A stretch of 64,000 nt of DNA, from the NCBI GenBank assembly GCA_030849945.1, contig JAVDKK010000001.1, forward strand, positions 1,240,001 to 1,304,000, in the 5' to 3' direction. The position numbers and the translations under genes are program-made. The notes under the pieces are model-generated. The model saw nothing but the letters and a program-made list of their open reading frames with translations, was not told the origin of the DNA and did not search any database. This DNA is from Schauerella fraxinea (GTDB lineage Bacteria > Pseudomonadota > Gammaproteobacteria > Burkholderiales > Burkholderiaceae_B). Positions within the stretch are counted from its first letter, which is position 1. The number at the start of each line of letters is the position of its first letter. This document shows, piece after piece, positions 34,054-42,656 of this stretch.

Positions 34054-35187
34054 TTAGAACAGGGCAGCCGGCGCGGGCATCGTGCGCGCGCGTTCCACCA
34101 TGGCGGGCAGCAGTTCGCAGAAGCGGTCGGCCCAGGCTTCGGGAACGGTGAGACTGATCTTCACGAAGCGATGACCGAAGCGCTGCGTGTGATACGTGCC
34201 TTGGCGAATCATGATGCCTTCGGTCTGATAAGCCGCGACCAACGCTTCGGGCGTAATGCCGGCATCGACCGTTTCCATGATGAGCAGATTGGCTTGCGAC
34301 GGATACACCGGCAGATGCAGGCCCGGTACCCCGGCGGCGGCCTTGGCCACTGCCGCCTGATTGCGGCGTTGACGGCGCTGGATCTCGGGAAACCATTCGG
34401 CTTTGGTTTCGAGGCCGGCAATGGCCGCACGCTGCGACAGCACATTGCTGCCCAGGTTGTTGGGCGGCGCCGCCGCCAGCATTTCGATGATGTCGGGATT
34501 GGCGATGATGGCGCCCAGGCGCATCCCGGCCAGCCCCAGCCACTTCGAGAAGCTGACGGTCATGATCGTCTTCTCGGGATAGAAGTTGTAGGCAGGTGTG
34601 AAGCTGTCCGCGAACTGCGAGTACGTTGAGTCGTGGATCAGATAGGCATCGGCTTCGCGTGCGATCGCGGCAATGGCTTCGATCTCGTTGGCGGTATGGC
34701 ACGTGCCCAGGGGGTTATTGGGATCGACCAGATAGATCACGCGCGTGCGCGGCGTGATGGCCGCCTTCAATTGGTCCGCGGTGAGTTTGTAGCCTTGGGC
34801 GGCGTCGTAAATCGGCAGTTCGATCACGGTGGCGCCGGCCTGGCGCGCAAAGTGCATCGGCCACGCCCAACTGGGATCGGTGGTGACGAAATCGGTGTCG
34901 GGTTTGCAGAGCGTGCGGCACACGTTGTACAGGCCCTCGACGGCGCCGTCCGTGACGAACGCGCTTGCGCCCGGCACGCCCGCATCCTCGATGATGAGCT
35001 GGCGTAGCCGCTCGAAGCCTGCCGGTGGTGCGTAGGCGTGATAATCGCCGCGCTTGAGCGCGTCGATCACCGCCTCGATCACCGCCGGGTGCGGGTCGAA
35101 GTGGTTGGTGTTCTGACCCAACCACATCAGGCCGGGCGTATTGCACAGCGTATCGAAATACGCGTTACGGGCTTCGAAGCGGCGCAT
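34054..35187 (-). CDS. PLP-dependent aminotransferase, class I/II
   Basis: A 377-residue fold-type I enzyme. The PLP lysine is K215 in VSFSKWLGLAGMRLG. PLP contacts are visible in DPNNPLGT (N158) and LIHDSTYSQF, and the substrate-carboxylate arginine in the C-terminal part. The N-terminus (MWLGQNTNHFDPHPAVIEAV) recalls histidinol-phosphate/threonine-phosphate-type members. It transaminates an amino or oxo acid intermediate of this pathway. It starts 11 bases after the SDR stop. Its presence together with an amidohydrolase and an SDR suggests that an amino-group-bearing intermediate is deaminated. Confidence 0.88.
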   Translation of the reverse strand: MRRFEARNAYFDTLCNTPGLMWLGQNTNHFDPHPAVIEAVIDALKRGDYHAYAPPAGFERLRQLIIEDAGVPGASAFVTDGAVEGLYNVCRTLCKPDTDFVTTDPSWAWPMHFARQAGATVIELPIYDAAQGYKLTADQLKAAITPRTRVIYLVDPNNPLGTCHTANEIEAIAAIAREADAYLIHDSTYSQFADSFTPAYNFYPEKTIMTVSFSKWLGLAGMRLGAIIANPDIIEMLAAAPPNNLGSNVLSQRAAIAGLETKAEWFPEIQRRQRRNQAAVAKAAAGVPGLHLPVYPSQANLLIMETVDAGITPEALVAAYQTEGIMIRQGTYHTQRFGHRFVKISLTVPEAWADRFCELLPAMVERARTMPAPAALF

Positions 35188-35198
35188 GGTGTCTCCGC

Positions 35199-35984
35199 TC
35201 AGATGATGGAGCGGCGCGAAGCGATGCCGCCGTCGATGGTCACGATGGTGCCGGTGATGTAGCCCGCGCGATCCGAGGCGAGATACACCATCAGGTCGGC
35301 GACTTCCTCGGCGCTGGCGGGGCGCTTGGCGGGATACTTGTCGAACAGTTCCTCCCAGCGGCCCTCGTCGCCATACCAATCCAGCGCGCGGCGTTTCATC
35401 AGTTTGACCATGCGGTCGGTGGCGACCGGGCCGGGATTGACGCCGACGACACGGATGCCGTCATCGAGACTGCGGCCGCCCACGCCACGCGTGAACGCCA
35501 TCATCGCGGCGTTGCCGGTCGTGCCGACGATGTAGTTGGCATCCCAGTTCTCGCCCGAGTTGCCGATGTCATTGACGATGACGCCGCTGCCGCGCTTTTT
35601 CATGTGCGCATACATTTCGCGCGTGAGCGTCACGTAGGAAAAGATCTTGAGGTCGAGGCTGTCACGCCACACCTGATCGGAAATCTGATCGAGCGGGCCG
35701 GCGGACGAGTCGGCCGCATTGTTGACGAGGATGTCGGCCTCGGCGCACTCGCGCGCAAGACGCAACACGTTTTCCGTCACCGACAGATCCATCGCATGCA
35801 CGTGCACGGTGGTGCCATATTGCGACGACAGGGCTTCCTTTGCGGCGGCCAGACCATCGACGGAGCGCGCCGCCAGATAGAGGGTCGAAATACCTTCGCG
35901 CGCAAAGCTGTGCGCCGTGGCCAGACCGATGCCCTTGGATGCGCCTGTGATCAGCGCCGACTTACCTTTCAGACCGAGTTCCAT
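35199..35984 (-). CDS. Atypical short-chain dehydrogenase/reductase (altered catalytic residues)
   Basis: A 261-residue SDR that is the first gene of the leftward operon. The nucleotide loop TGASKGIG is classical and the NNAADSS motif is near normal. The catalytic region reads VNDIGNSGENW and YIVGTTGNAAMMAF. Aligned to the family, serine, tyrosine and lysine of the triad become glycine, glycine and asparagine, although a tyrosine lies nearby. The C-terminus TGTIVTIDGG is normal. Its start (MELGLKGKSAL) is nearly that of the SDR at 4660-5439. NAD(P) binding is expected; conventional catalysis is doubtful. Confidence 0.8.
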   Translation of the reverse strand: MELGLKGKSALITGASKGIGLATAHSFAREGISTLYLAARSVDGLAAAKEALSSQYGTTVHVHAMDLSVTENVLRLARECAEADILVNNAADSSAGPLDQISDQVWRDSLDLKIFSYVTLTREMYAHMKKRGSGVIVNDIGNSGENWDANYIVGTTGNAAMMAFTRGVGGRSLDDGIRVVGVNPGPVATDRMVKLMKRRALDWYGDEGRWEELFDKYPAKRPASAEEVADLMVYLASDRAGYITGTIVTIDGGIASRRSII

Positions 35985-36210
35985 CTACCTATCGCATCCT
36001 TGGCGTAAATGCATGCAATGTGGCCGTTGATGTATTCAACCAGGCCGTCAAGCTTGCCGTGTTCGAAGAGTCCGCAGCGTCGATAGTGATTTTGCGGTGA
36101 GGGAATACAAGCAACATGCATGCCAACTTTTCTTCGCAGGAGCGCGCCAGTGCTGGCGCTACGATGTGCCCCGATGCGGTGCCAAACGTGGCTCAGCATG
36201 CGCCGAAACT

Positions 36211-36241
36211 GTGCATACAAAATGCTGGCTGATGTATACAT
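36211..36241. promoter_or_regulatory. Candidate double operator for the GntR regulator
   Basis: Two related near-palindromes, GTGCATACAA (36211-36220) and the perfect ATGTATACAT (36232-36241), are spaced 21 bases centre to centre, two helical turns apart. They match the TTGTATACAA-like sites bound by FadR/FCD-type GntR regulators. Further TGCATGCA elements occur at 36010-36017 and near 36116. The 301-base gap between the SDR and GntR genes contains no gene and must hold both promoters. Confidence 0.5.
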
Positions 36242-36285
36242 TGATCGATAAAATAGCGCCTTGTTATCTCATTTCATCTCTCGCC

Positions 36286-36951
36286 ATGGCCACTTCGCTC
36301 AGCCGTTCCCAACAGATCCTCGAAGCCCTCGAGGGCGAAATCTTTTCCGGCGAGTTGGGTCCGGGCGCCCGCCTGGATGAAGTCGAACTGGCTGCGCGCT
36401 TCAAGGTGTCGCGCACGCCGGTGCGCGAAGCGCTGCGTCATCTGGCGTCGGCTGGATTAATTCAGATGCGCACGCGCCAGCCTGCATTGGTGGTGTCGTT
36501 GTCTGCCCACAGGCTGATCGAGATGTTCCAGGTCATGGCCGAACTCGAAGCGTTATGCGCGCGTATGGCGGCGCGCCGGATATCGGCTGCGCAGATCGCG
36601 GAAATGAGTGTGCTGCATCGCGAGCTCGAGGCGCTGTCGAACACCAATGAGGTGGATGCGTTTTATGAGGTCAACCGGCGCTTTCACGAGCTGATCTATG
36701 AAGCGGCGCAAAACGGATTTTTGGCGGAGCAAACCCGCACGTTGCGCAATCGCATCGGCGCCTATCGCAAACTCGTCACACATAAACCCAGCCGCCGCAC
36801 CGCAACGTTGGATGAGCACGGCGAAATCTTGCGCTGCATCGTGACTGGCGATGAGGAAGGTGCCGCCGATGCCATGCGCGGTCACGTCAATCTATTGGGT
36901 GAGAAGCTGCTCGACTTCATCGCCGTGTTTCCCACGGCTAAAGCGGCATAG
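36286..36951 (+). CDS. GntR-family (FadR/FCD type) transcriptional regulator
   Basis: A 221-residue regulator. The winged helix reads GARLDEVELAARFKVSRTPV then REALRHLASAGLIQ, and the C-terminal FCD domain has FHELIYEAAQNGFL and a metal-site histidine set (DEHGEIL, GHVNLLGEK). It is divergent from the 11-gene operon and almost certainly its controller, usually a repressor released by a pathway acid. The ATG at 36286 fits the family start; an extension to 36097 covers the probable operators and is rejected. It is similar in length and layout to the second GntR at 60789-61454. Confidence 0.92.
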   Translation: MATSLSRSQQILEALEGEIFSGELGPGARLDEVELAARFKVSRTPVREALRHLASAGLIQMRTRQPALVVSLSAHRLIEMFQVMAELEALCARMAARRISAAQIAEMSVLHRELEALSNTNEVDAFYEVNRRFHELIYEAAQNGFLAEQTRTLRNRIGAYRKLVTHKPSRRTATLDEHGEILRCIVTGDEEGAADAMRGHVNLLGEKLLDFIAVFPTAKAA

Positions 36952-37113
36952 ATAAGCTGTTGCAAGTGGCGTGGACAGGCTGTGACGGGCTGCCTCTAAA
37001 AGCCATCACCATGGTTGAATGGGCGAAGGCAACACGAAGTTGCAATGCCGGGCGCGCGGACCCTGCTCGCGAGTTGTCGGTTATAGACATGCCCGCGACA
37101 TGCCGCTGACGCG

Positions 37114-37473
37114 CTATTGACGCGTATCGGCGCCGCCGCCCGAGCCCGAGGTTGCCCCAGAGCCCTGCATGCCGCCGCTACCCGTGGAGCCGGTCGTGCT
37201 GCCGCTCTTGCCTTTCGAATCTCGGGTGTCGGACCCGCCGTCGCCCTTCGAGGCGCCAGTCGGCTTCACTGCACCGGACTGTGCCGAGGGCGCCGTCTTC
37301 TCTTTTTGCTGCGCGCGTTCCTGTGATTTCTGCTCGGCGGCAGGCCCTTGCGCGGACGGTGCCGTAGTCGATGGGGACATGGCCGCATTGACCAGCGGCA
37401 CCGCCATGATGCCGATCGACAGCACGACTGCGCGCAACGCGGCGGGTAACGGATTCGTCAGATAGCGGCTCAT
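37114..37473 (-). CDS. Exported Ser/Gly/Thr-rich low-complexity protein
   Basis: A 119-residue protein with a signal peptide ending LVNAAMS. It is followed by a charged Gln/Lys/Ala segment (AEQKSQERAQQKEKT) and a Gly/Ser/Thr-rich tail. No domain is recognised and there are no cysteines. The AGGGAAAACC before the ATG supports translation. It is divergent from the GMC dehydrogenase operon; a 150-base shared promoter region lies between. It could be an envelope or stress-related filler protein. The Gly/Ser tail of long homopolymeric character makes coding status less certain than for its neighbours. Confidence 0.55.
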   Translation of the reverse strand: MSRYLTNPLPAALRAVVLSIGIMAVPLVNAAMSPSTTAPSAQGPAAEQKSQERAQQKEKTAPSAQSGAVKPTGASKGDGGSDTRDSKGKSGSTTGSTGSGGMQGSGATSGSGGGADTRQ

Positions 37474-37623
37474 GGTTTTCCCTAGATTGGGTGCAGAACG
37501 GCGAAAATAGTAGGCATTGGAGTGAGAATAGGCGGGCAAGCGCCATGCCGGGCAAAGCATTTGCTGCGGTCGCTGCGCGAGTCGGGGGCCGACGCAATGG
37601 CGGCCCCACCACCGGAGTGATGC

Positions 37624-38391
37624 ATGGAAGAAAAACCGGTCCAAGGTCGGCGTGGCATTCTCAAGGCCATCACGCTGGGTGTTCCGGGGGCTTGGGTCGC
37701 CGGGGCGCATGCTGCCACGGCACCCACACAAGCGCCAGGCGCAGCCCCGCCCACCAACGCAATGCCGATGGCCGGCCCGCCTGGTGACCGCACGCTGAAG
37801 TTTTTCAATGCCAACGAGGCGCAGGCCATGGACGCCATCAGTGCGCGCCTCATCCCCGCCGATGACCTGGGGCCGGGCGCCAAGGAGGCTGGCGTCACGT
37901 TTTTCATGGATGGCCAGTTGGCGGGCGCGTGGGGCACCGGCGACCAACTCTATCGGCAAGGACCCTTCGAGAAAGGCACCCCCGAGCAGGGCTATCAACT
38001 GTCGTTTACGCCTGCCGAGATGATCCGTCGCGGACTGGCTTCGTTGGACGCGGCCACGCGCAAGCAGGACGGCAAGCCGTTTGCCGAGCTTACTGCCGAG
38101 CAGCAGGATGGCTGGCTGCAAAAGATGCAGGCGGGCGACGTCGATTTTTCACCGTTGCCATCGGACTTGTTCTTTCAAGCCTTGCTTGAAGGCACGATCG
38201 AGGGATTTTTCTCCGATCCCATGTACGGCGGCAATGTGGATATGGTTGGTTGGAAGCTGGTGGGGTTTCCCGGCGCGTTTGCGAGCTTTTCCAACGATAT
38301 CGAACGTCACGGGGTGATCTGGGCCGGCCAGCCGGTATCGATTGCAACGGCAAAAGCACACAACATGATGGATGGCGACGCACATGGCTAA
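37624..38391 (+). CDS. Gluconate 2-dehydrogenase gamma-type subunit (Gluconate_2-dh3 family)
   Basis: A 255-residue small subunit of a membrane-bound GMC sugar or polyol dehydrogenase. A twin-arginine-like export signal is visible (GRRGILKAITLG, then AGAHAAT). The mature part has FFNANEAQAMDAISARLIPADD, which identifies the family, and ends near FSNDIERHGVIWAGQP. The gamma subunit is needed for export and assembly of the flavin subunit. It overlaps the flavoprotein gene by 20 bases, and the three genes gamma, flavoprotein and cytochrome c form one operon. The substrate (gluconate, sorbitol or other) is not determined. Confidence 0.88.
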   Translation: MEEKPVQGRRGILKAITLGVPGAWVAGAHAATAPTQAPGAAPPTNAMPMAGPPGDRTLKFFNANEAQAMDAISARLIPADDLGPGAKEAGVTFFMDGQLAGAWGTGDQLYRQGPFEKGTPEQGYQLSFTPAEMIRRGLASLDAATRKQDGKPFAELTAEQQDGWLQKMQAGDVDFSPLPSDLFFQALLEGTIEGFFSDPMYGGNVDMVGWKLVGFPGAFASFSNDIERHGVIWAGQPVSIATAKAHNMMDGDAHG

Positions 38392-40153
38392 AACCTTACC
38401 GGCCGTGGATGTGGCCATCGTGGGCGGCGGATGGACCGGTGCGATCATCGGTAAAGAGCTCGCTGCCGCCAATCAGCGCGTGGTGGTGTTGGAACGGGGA
38501 GAGGCGCGCTGGCCGTCACCCGACTTCCAGGGCCCCAATGTGCATGACGAGTTGAAGTACACGCGGCGTCATGCCCTGCATCAAAATGCCGCCAGCGAAA
38601 CCTACACCTTCCGCAATAACACCGATCAAAAAGCACTGCCGATGCGACGCTGGCAGTTTGCGTATCCCGGCACGCATCTGGGCGGCGCGGGCAATCACTG
38701 GTCGGGTGCGTATTACCGTTTCGATCCCACCGATTTCAAGATGCGCAGCCACTACACCGACCGTTATGGCGCCAAGATCTTCGATGCCGACCTCACCAGT
38801 CAAGACTGGCCGATGTCGTACGACGAACTTGAACCCTACTTCGACCGGTTCGATTATCTGATCGGCGCGTCGGGTCAGGCGGGCAATCTGAAAGGGCAGA
38901 AGCAGGCCGACGGCAACCCATTCGAACCTTGGCGTTCGCGTCCGTATCCCAATCCGCCGATGAAAGTGCCTTTTGCCCCGGCCTTGTTCGGTGAGGCCGC
39001 TAAAGGATTGGGCTACCACCCCTATGTGCAGCCGTCAGCATTGGCCACGCGGCCCTATGTGAACTCGGAAGGGTTGCACATGAGCGCCTGTGTGTACTGT
39101 GGATTCTGTTCGAACTTCGGGTGCGAGCATTTTGCGAAAGCGTCGCCACAGGTCTGTATCCTGCCGGTTGCGATGAAGATGGAAAATTTCGAGATTCGCA
39201 CCGGCGCGCATGTTCTGAAAGTGGAGCTCACCGAAGACAAAAAACGCGCGCGTGGCGTGAGTTACGTGGACGCAGCTGGCGAAGAGGTGTTTCAGCCTGC
39301 CGAGATCGTGGTGATGTGCGCCTTCAGCATCAACAACGTGCGCCTGCTCTTGCTCTCGGGCATCGGCAAACCGTTCGACCCCGTGACCAACACGGGTGTG
39401 GTGGGGCGCAACTACACGCACCAGACCACGTCGGGCGTGAATCTGTTTTTCGACGAAGCGACCAACATCAATCCCTTCATGGGCGCCGGTGCGGTGGCCG
39501 TCACGATGGACGATTTCAGCGCCGACAACTTCGACCATGGACCGCACGGTTTCGTGGGTGGCGGCTATCTGCAGATCCAGGTCGTGAGCGGTGCGCCGAT
39601 CGGATATCACCCCACCCCCAAGGGCACGCCATCGTGGGGCTCGGAATGGAAGAAGCAGGTCAAGCGCTACTACAACCATTCGGCATCGATCACGATCACG
39701 GGCTCGGCGCAGCCGACCCGCGGCACCTATCTCAGCCTGGACCCGACCTACAAGGACGCGTGGGGCTTGCCGCTTCTGCGCATCACCTATGACTTTCCCG
39801 ACAATGACATTCGCATGTCGGCATTTCTGACCGAGAAGGGCGATGAAATCGGCAAGGCCATGAAGGGCGTCGTGCGTACCGAACCCGGGCCGCGCAAGAA
39901 GCCCTTCACCGCCACGTCTTATCAATCGACTCACCTCACGGGCGGGACGGCGATCGGCGACGATCCCAACACCAGTGTGGTTAACCGCTTCGGCCAGGTG
40001 TGGGATGTGCCCAATGTGTTCGTGGCGGGGGCGTCGCTCTTTCCGCAAAACTCCGGCTACAACCCCACCGGTACCGTAGGCGCCACTGCCTACTGGATCG
40101 TCGAAAAAATCAAAGCGGACTATCTTCGTTCGCCTGGACCGCTGGTGTCATGA
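38372..40153 (+). CDS. GMC-family oxidoreductase, flavoprotein subunit of a membrane-bound dehydrogenase
   Basis: A 593-residue flavoprotein. The FAD motif VDVAIVGGGWTGAIIGKEL lies near residue 12. The cysteine cluster SACVYCGFCSNFGCEH (about residues 230-245) is characteristic of gluconate-dehydrogenase-type large subunits. The C-terminus has HLTGGTAIGDDPNTSVVN and the QNSGYNPTGTVGATAYW segment with the active-site histidine/asparagine region. It oxidises a sugar acid or polyol in the periplasm and passes electrons to the cytochrome subunit. The start may be 38372 or the in-frame ATG at 38384, which would shorten the overlap to 8 bases. It lacks its own signal and is probably co-exported with the gamma subunit. 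Confidence 0.92.
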   Translation: MATHMAKTLPAVDVAIVGGGWTGAIIGKELAAANQRVVVLERGEARWPSPDFQGPNVHDELKYTRRHALHQNAASETYTFRNNTDQKALPMRRWQFAYPGTHLGGAGNHWSGAYYRFDPTDFKMRSHYTDRYGAKIFDADLTSQDWPMSYDELEPYFDRFDYLIGASGQAGNLKGQKQADGNPFEPWRSRPYPNPPMKVPFAPALFGEAAKGLGYHPYVQPSALATRPYVNSEGLHMSACVYCGFCSNFGCEHFAKASPQVCILPVAMKMENFEIRTGAHVLKVELTEDKKRARGVSYVDAAGEEVFQPAEIVVMCAFSINNVRLLLLSGIGKPFDPVTNTGVVGRNYTHQTTSGVNLFFDEATNINPFMGAGAVAVTMDDFSADNFDHGPHGFVGGGYLQIQVVSGAPIGYHPTPKGTPSWGSEWKKQVKRYYNHSASITITGSAQPTRGTYLSLDPTYKDAWGLPLLRITYDFPDNDIRMSAFLTEKGDEIGKAMKGVVRTEPGPRKKPFTATSYQSTHLTGGTAIGDDPNTSVVNRFGQVWDVPNVFVAGASLFPQNSGYNPTGTVGATAYWIVEKIKADYLRSPGPLVS

Positions 40154-41208
40154 TGCAAACCAATCGCATGGGAATGACGGTGACGGTGGGATTGATGATC
40201 GCGTTGCCGGTCATCACCCTCGTGGCAACGGGTTATCAGATGGTGGGATTGGGCGGGGAGGGATTGATTCGGCCGACAGCCGTCACGCAACGCGCGGCCC
40301 CGGCGGTTGCCGCTGCGGCGCCAGCTGCTGGCGCGGCTGGAACGGCGCCAGGCGTCGCACCACCTGCTGGGTCGGCACCTGCTACAGGCGCAGCGCCGGG
40401 AAGTCCGGCGGCAGGGGGTGGCGCGCCTGCCACGCCGCCTGCAGCGGCCGCCGCCAGTGCGCCCGCCACGGCAGCGAGTGGCACGGCCACCACCGCCGCG
40501 CCTGCGGCACCGGCCGCTGCCACGCAAGGCACGGCGCCGACCGCCTTGCCGGCCCCTACGCCGGTACCGGGGCGCAGCGCGCTGGACTTCTCGCCCAGCC
40601 GTCCGTCATGGGAGGCGCCGCTGCAGAAAGCCGACGCCAAAATGGGGCAGCAGCTTGCATCGGCAGGGCGTCCTGCCGGTGGCGTGCAAGCGTGCGTGGC
40701 CTGTCATGGCGCGCAGGGTGTTGCGGCGCCCGGCGGCATCTTTCCGACGCTCGCCGGCTTGAGCGGTGAGTACATGGCCAAGCAGCTTACCGACTACCGT
40801 AGCGGTGCCCGTAATCATCCATTGATGACCGCCATCGCCAAAGGCATGACGGACGATGAGATCGGGCAGGTTTCCAAGTACTACGCCAGCTTGCCGGCGC
40901 AGGCCGTGCAGCCGAAGCTATCCGGCCCCGAAAGCGCCCGCAAGCTCGATGTGCTGGGCGAAAACGCGCGCGCGTTGCCGGCCTGTGCGAATTGCCACGG
41001 CGTGCAAGGGCAGGGCGAAGGGACATTGCTGCCGCGTCTCGCCGGCCAGCCGAAGGGCTATTTCATCGATCAGATGAATGCGTTTCGCAACGGGCAGCGT
41101 CAGAACGACGACGTGGGCGTGATGCGCGCGTTTTCGCAGCGGCTCACGCCGGAAGAGATCGATGCGTTGGGCACGTACTACGAGGGGATGACGACGGCGG
41201 CGAAATGA
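40150..41208 (+). CDS. Diheme cytochrome c subunit with long Ala/Pro linker
   Basis: A 352-residue c-type cytochrome. An N-terminal membrane anchor (VGLMIALPVITLVATGY) is followed by about 100 residues of Ala/Pro/Gly/Thr low complexity (roughly residues 45-145). Two heme domains come next, with CVACHG near residue 182 and CANCHG near residue 279. Axial methionines are available in HPLMTAIAKGM and the matching C-terminal segment. Two hemes make it cytochrome c4-like rather than the three-heme subunit of classical gluconate dehydrogenases. ATGA overlap with the flavoprotein shows it is the electron-transfer partner, delivering electrons to quinone or oxidase. Confidence 0.9.
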   Translation: MMQTNRMGMTVTVGLMIALPVITLVATGYQMVGLGGEGLIRPTAVTQRAAPAVAAAAPAAGAAGTAPGVAPPAGSAPATGAAPGSPAAGGGAPATPPAAAAASAPATAASGTATTAAPAAPAAATQGTAPTALPAPTPVPGRSALDFSPSRPSWEAPLQKADAKMGQQLASAGRPAGGVQACVACHGAQGVAAPGGIFPTLAGLSGEYMAKQLTDYRSGARNHPLMTAIAKGMTDDEIGQVSKYYASLPAQAVQPKLSGPESARKLDVLGENARALPACANCHGVQGQGEGTLLPRLAGQPKGYFIDQMNAFRNGQRQNDDVGVMRAFSQRLTPEEIDALGTYYEGMTTAAK

Positions 41209-41375
41209 GCCGTGAGGCGGGCAGCGGCAGCACCCGCAGCACCGAGACAGGCGAAACGTGGCGGTGCTTCTGTTGCATCGTCACCACGAAATGGTGCAGT
41301 GCACACAAAGTCGCCCGTACGGCATTAAACTGATTGCTTCACCCCGATACGGGGTATGCCTTGTATTTGCGCACC

Positions 41376-42524
41376 ATGCCGTTCGCCACTGCTCTTGCCC
41401 CGCTTCTTCGTCCAATGCGCCGCATGGTCGGGGCGATCAAGCATCTGGCGTCGCCTTATCAACGCTATCGGCATGCGCAGGCGTTGCACGCCATTCGCGT
41501 GGCGCTGGCGATGCTGGTCACCATCATGATCACGAGCGGGCTGCACATCCCGCATGGCGATTGGGCGTCGGTGTCGATGCTGATCGTCATCGGCGGCATC
41601 CAGCATCACGGCAATATCCGCAAGAAGGCCACCGAGCGCGCGCTCGGCACTGTGATTGGCGCCGTTACCGGTCTCGCCTTCATTCTCATACATGCCCTGT
41701 TCGGCGTGGAGTGGTTGACCTACGGGTTGCTCGCGCTGGCTGCCGGCATCTGCGGCTATTACGCCATCGGGCGCGCGGGCTATGTGGCGCTCTTGACGGC
41801 CATCACCATGATCATTGTGGCGGGCCACGGCGATAACTCGATCGAAACCGGCATGTGGCGCGGCTTCAATGTGCTGGTCGGCATCGTGGTGGCGCTGGCC
41901 TTTTCGTTCGCATTGCCCTTGCATGCCACCTACTCGTGGCGTTTCGGCATGGCGCTCAACCTGCGCCGGTGTGCATCGCTCGTGCGCCGCACACTCTCGG
42001 ACGATCCGTTGTCGCCCGAAGCCCGTAACGCCATGATCGGCGAGCTCAATCGCCGCTCGATCTCGATGCGCAACCTGATGCCGTCGGTCGCCAAGGAAAT
42101 GGAGATTCCGATGGCGCGCCTCGAAGAAATTCAGACGCTGCATCGCTCGATTCTGAGCACGCTGGAAATGATGTCCGCCACGCCGCTCAAGCAGGCAGAC
42201 GCTGCCGCATGGCAGCGCACGATGACGTCATTTCAAAACGAAGGCCGCTACATGAGCCTCGTGCTGCTGGCCATGGCGCGTGCGCTGCGGGCGGGCGACG
42301 CCACGCAACTCAAGCGCGCCACCATCCCGGATACACCGCCGGCAGCCCCGGCTTATTTGAACGCGGCAGACGTGCCGGTTGGGCTGCAGGGGCCGTACTG
42401 GCTCTCGCATCAACTGGCCAGCCAGATCGATCGGCTACGCCGGTTGCTGGTGGCGACGCGCCGTGCGCGGATGCGTGCCAAAGCCAAGGGCGAGAAGGAC
42501 GCCAAGGACGAAGCTGCGGCGTAA
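41376..42524 (+). CDS. FUSC family inner-membrane protein
   Basis: A 382-residue protein of the FUSC (fusaric acid resistance/YccS-like) superfamily. Its first 190 residues hold about five hydrophobic segments (ALAMLVTIMITSGL, VSMLIVIGGIQ, GAVTGLAFILIHAL, LLALAAGICGYYAIG, FNVLVGIVVALAFSFALPL). HGNIRKKATERALGTVIGAV is the family-typical loop. A cytoplasmic helical domain with a basic C-terminus follows. FUSC proteins export aromatic acids with partner subunits, which are absent here. The ATG at 41376 is the first that avoids unlikely upstream codons; the 167-base gap before it holds no gene. Confidence 0.82.
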   Translation: MPFATALAPLLRPMRRMVGAIKHLASPYQRYRHAQALHAIRVALAMLVTIMITSGLHIPHGDWASVSMLIVIGGIQHHGNIRKKATERALGTVIGAVTGLAFILIHALFGVEWLTYGLLALAAGICGYYAIGRAGYVALLTAITMIIVAGHGDNSIETGMWRGFNVLVGIVVALAFSFALPLHATYSWRFGMALNLRRCASLVRRTLSDDPLSPEARNAMIGELNRRSISMRNLMPSVAKEMEIPMARLEEIQTLHRSILSTLEMMSATPLKQADAAAWQRTMTSFQNEGRYMSLVLLAMARALRAGDATQLKRATIPDTPPAAPAYLNAADVPVGLQGPYWLSHQLASQIDRLRRLLVATRRARMRAKAKGEKDAKDEAAA

Positions 42525-42656
42525 GGCGTGGCGTCGGTGTGGGCGCGATGGCGCAGCGCCCATGATTGATCCAACAGTATCTACCCGCCCCTGTTATTGC
42601 AACGCGCTCGCAGATGAGGGCGAGATCATGGGCACGGCGATCGGCACGCGCTGCGA

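Noticed and set aside
42541..42561. GGGCGC/GCGCCC hairpin after the FUSC gene as terminator
   Set aside because: Six-base stem with a nine-base loop and no T-run; common by chance at this GC content.
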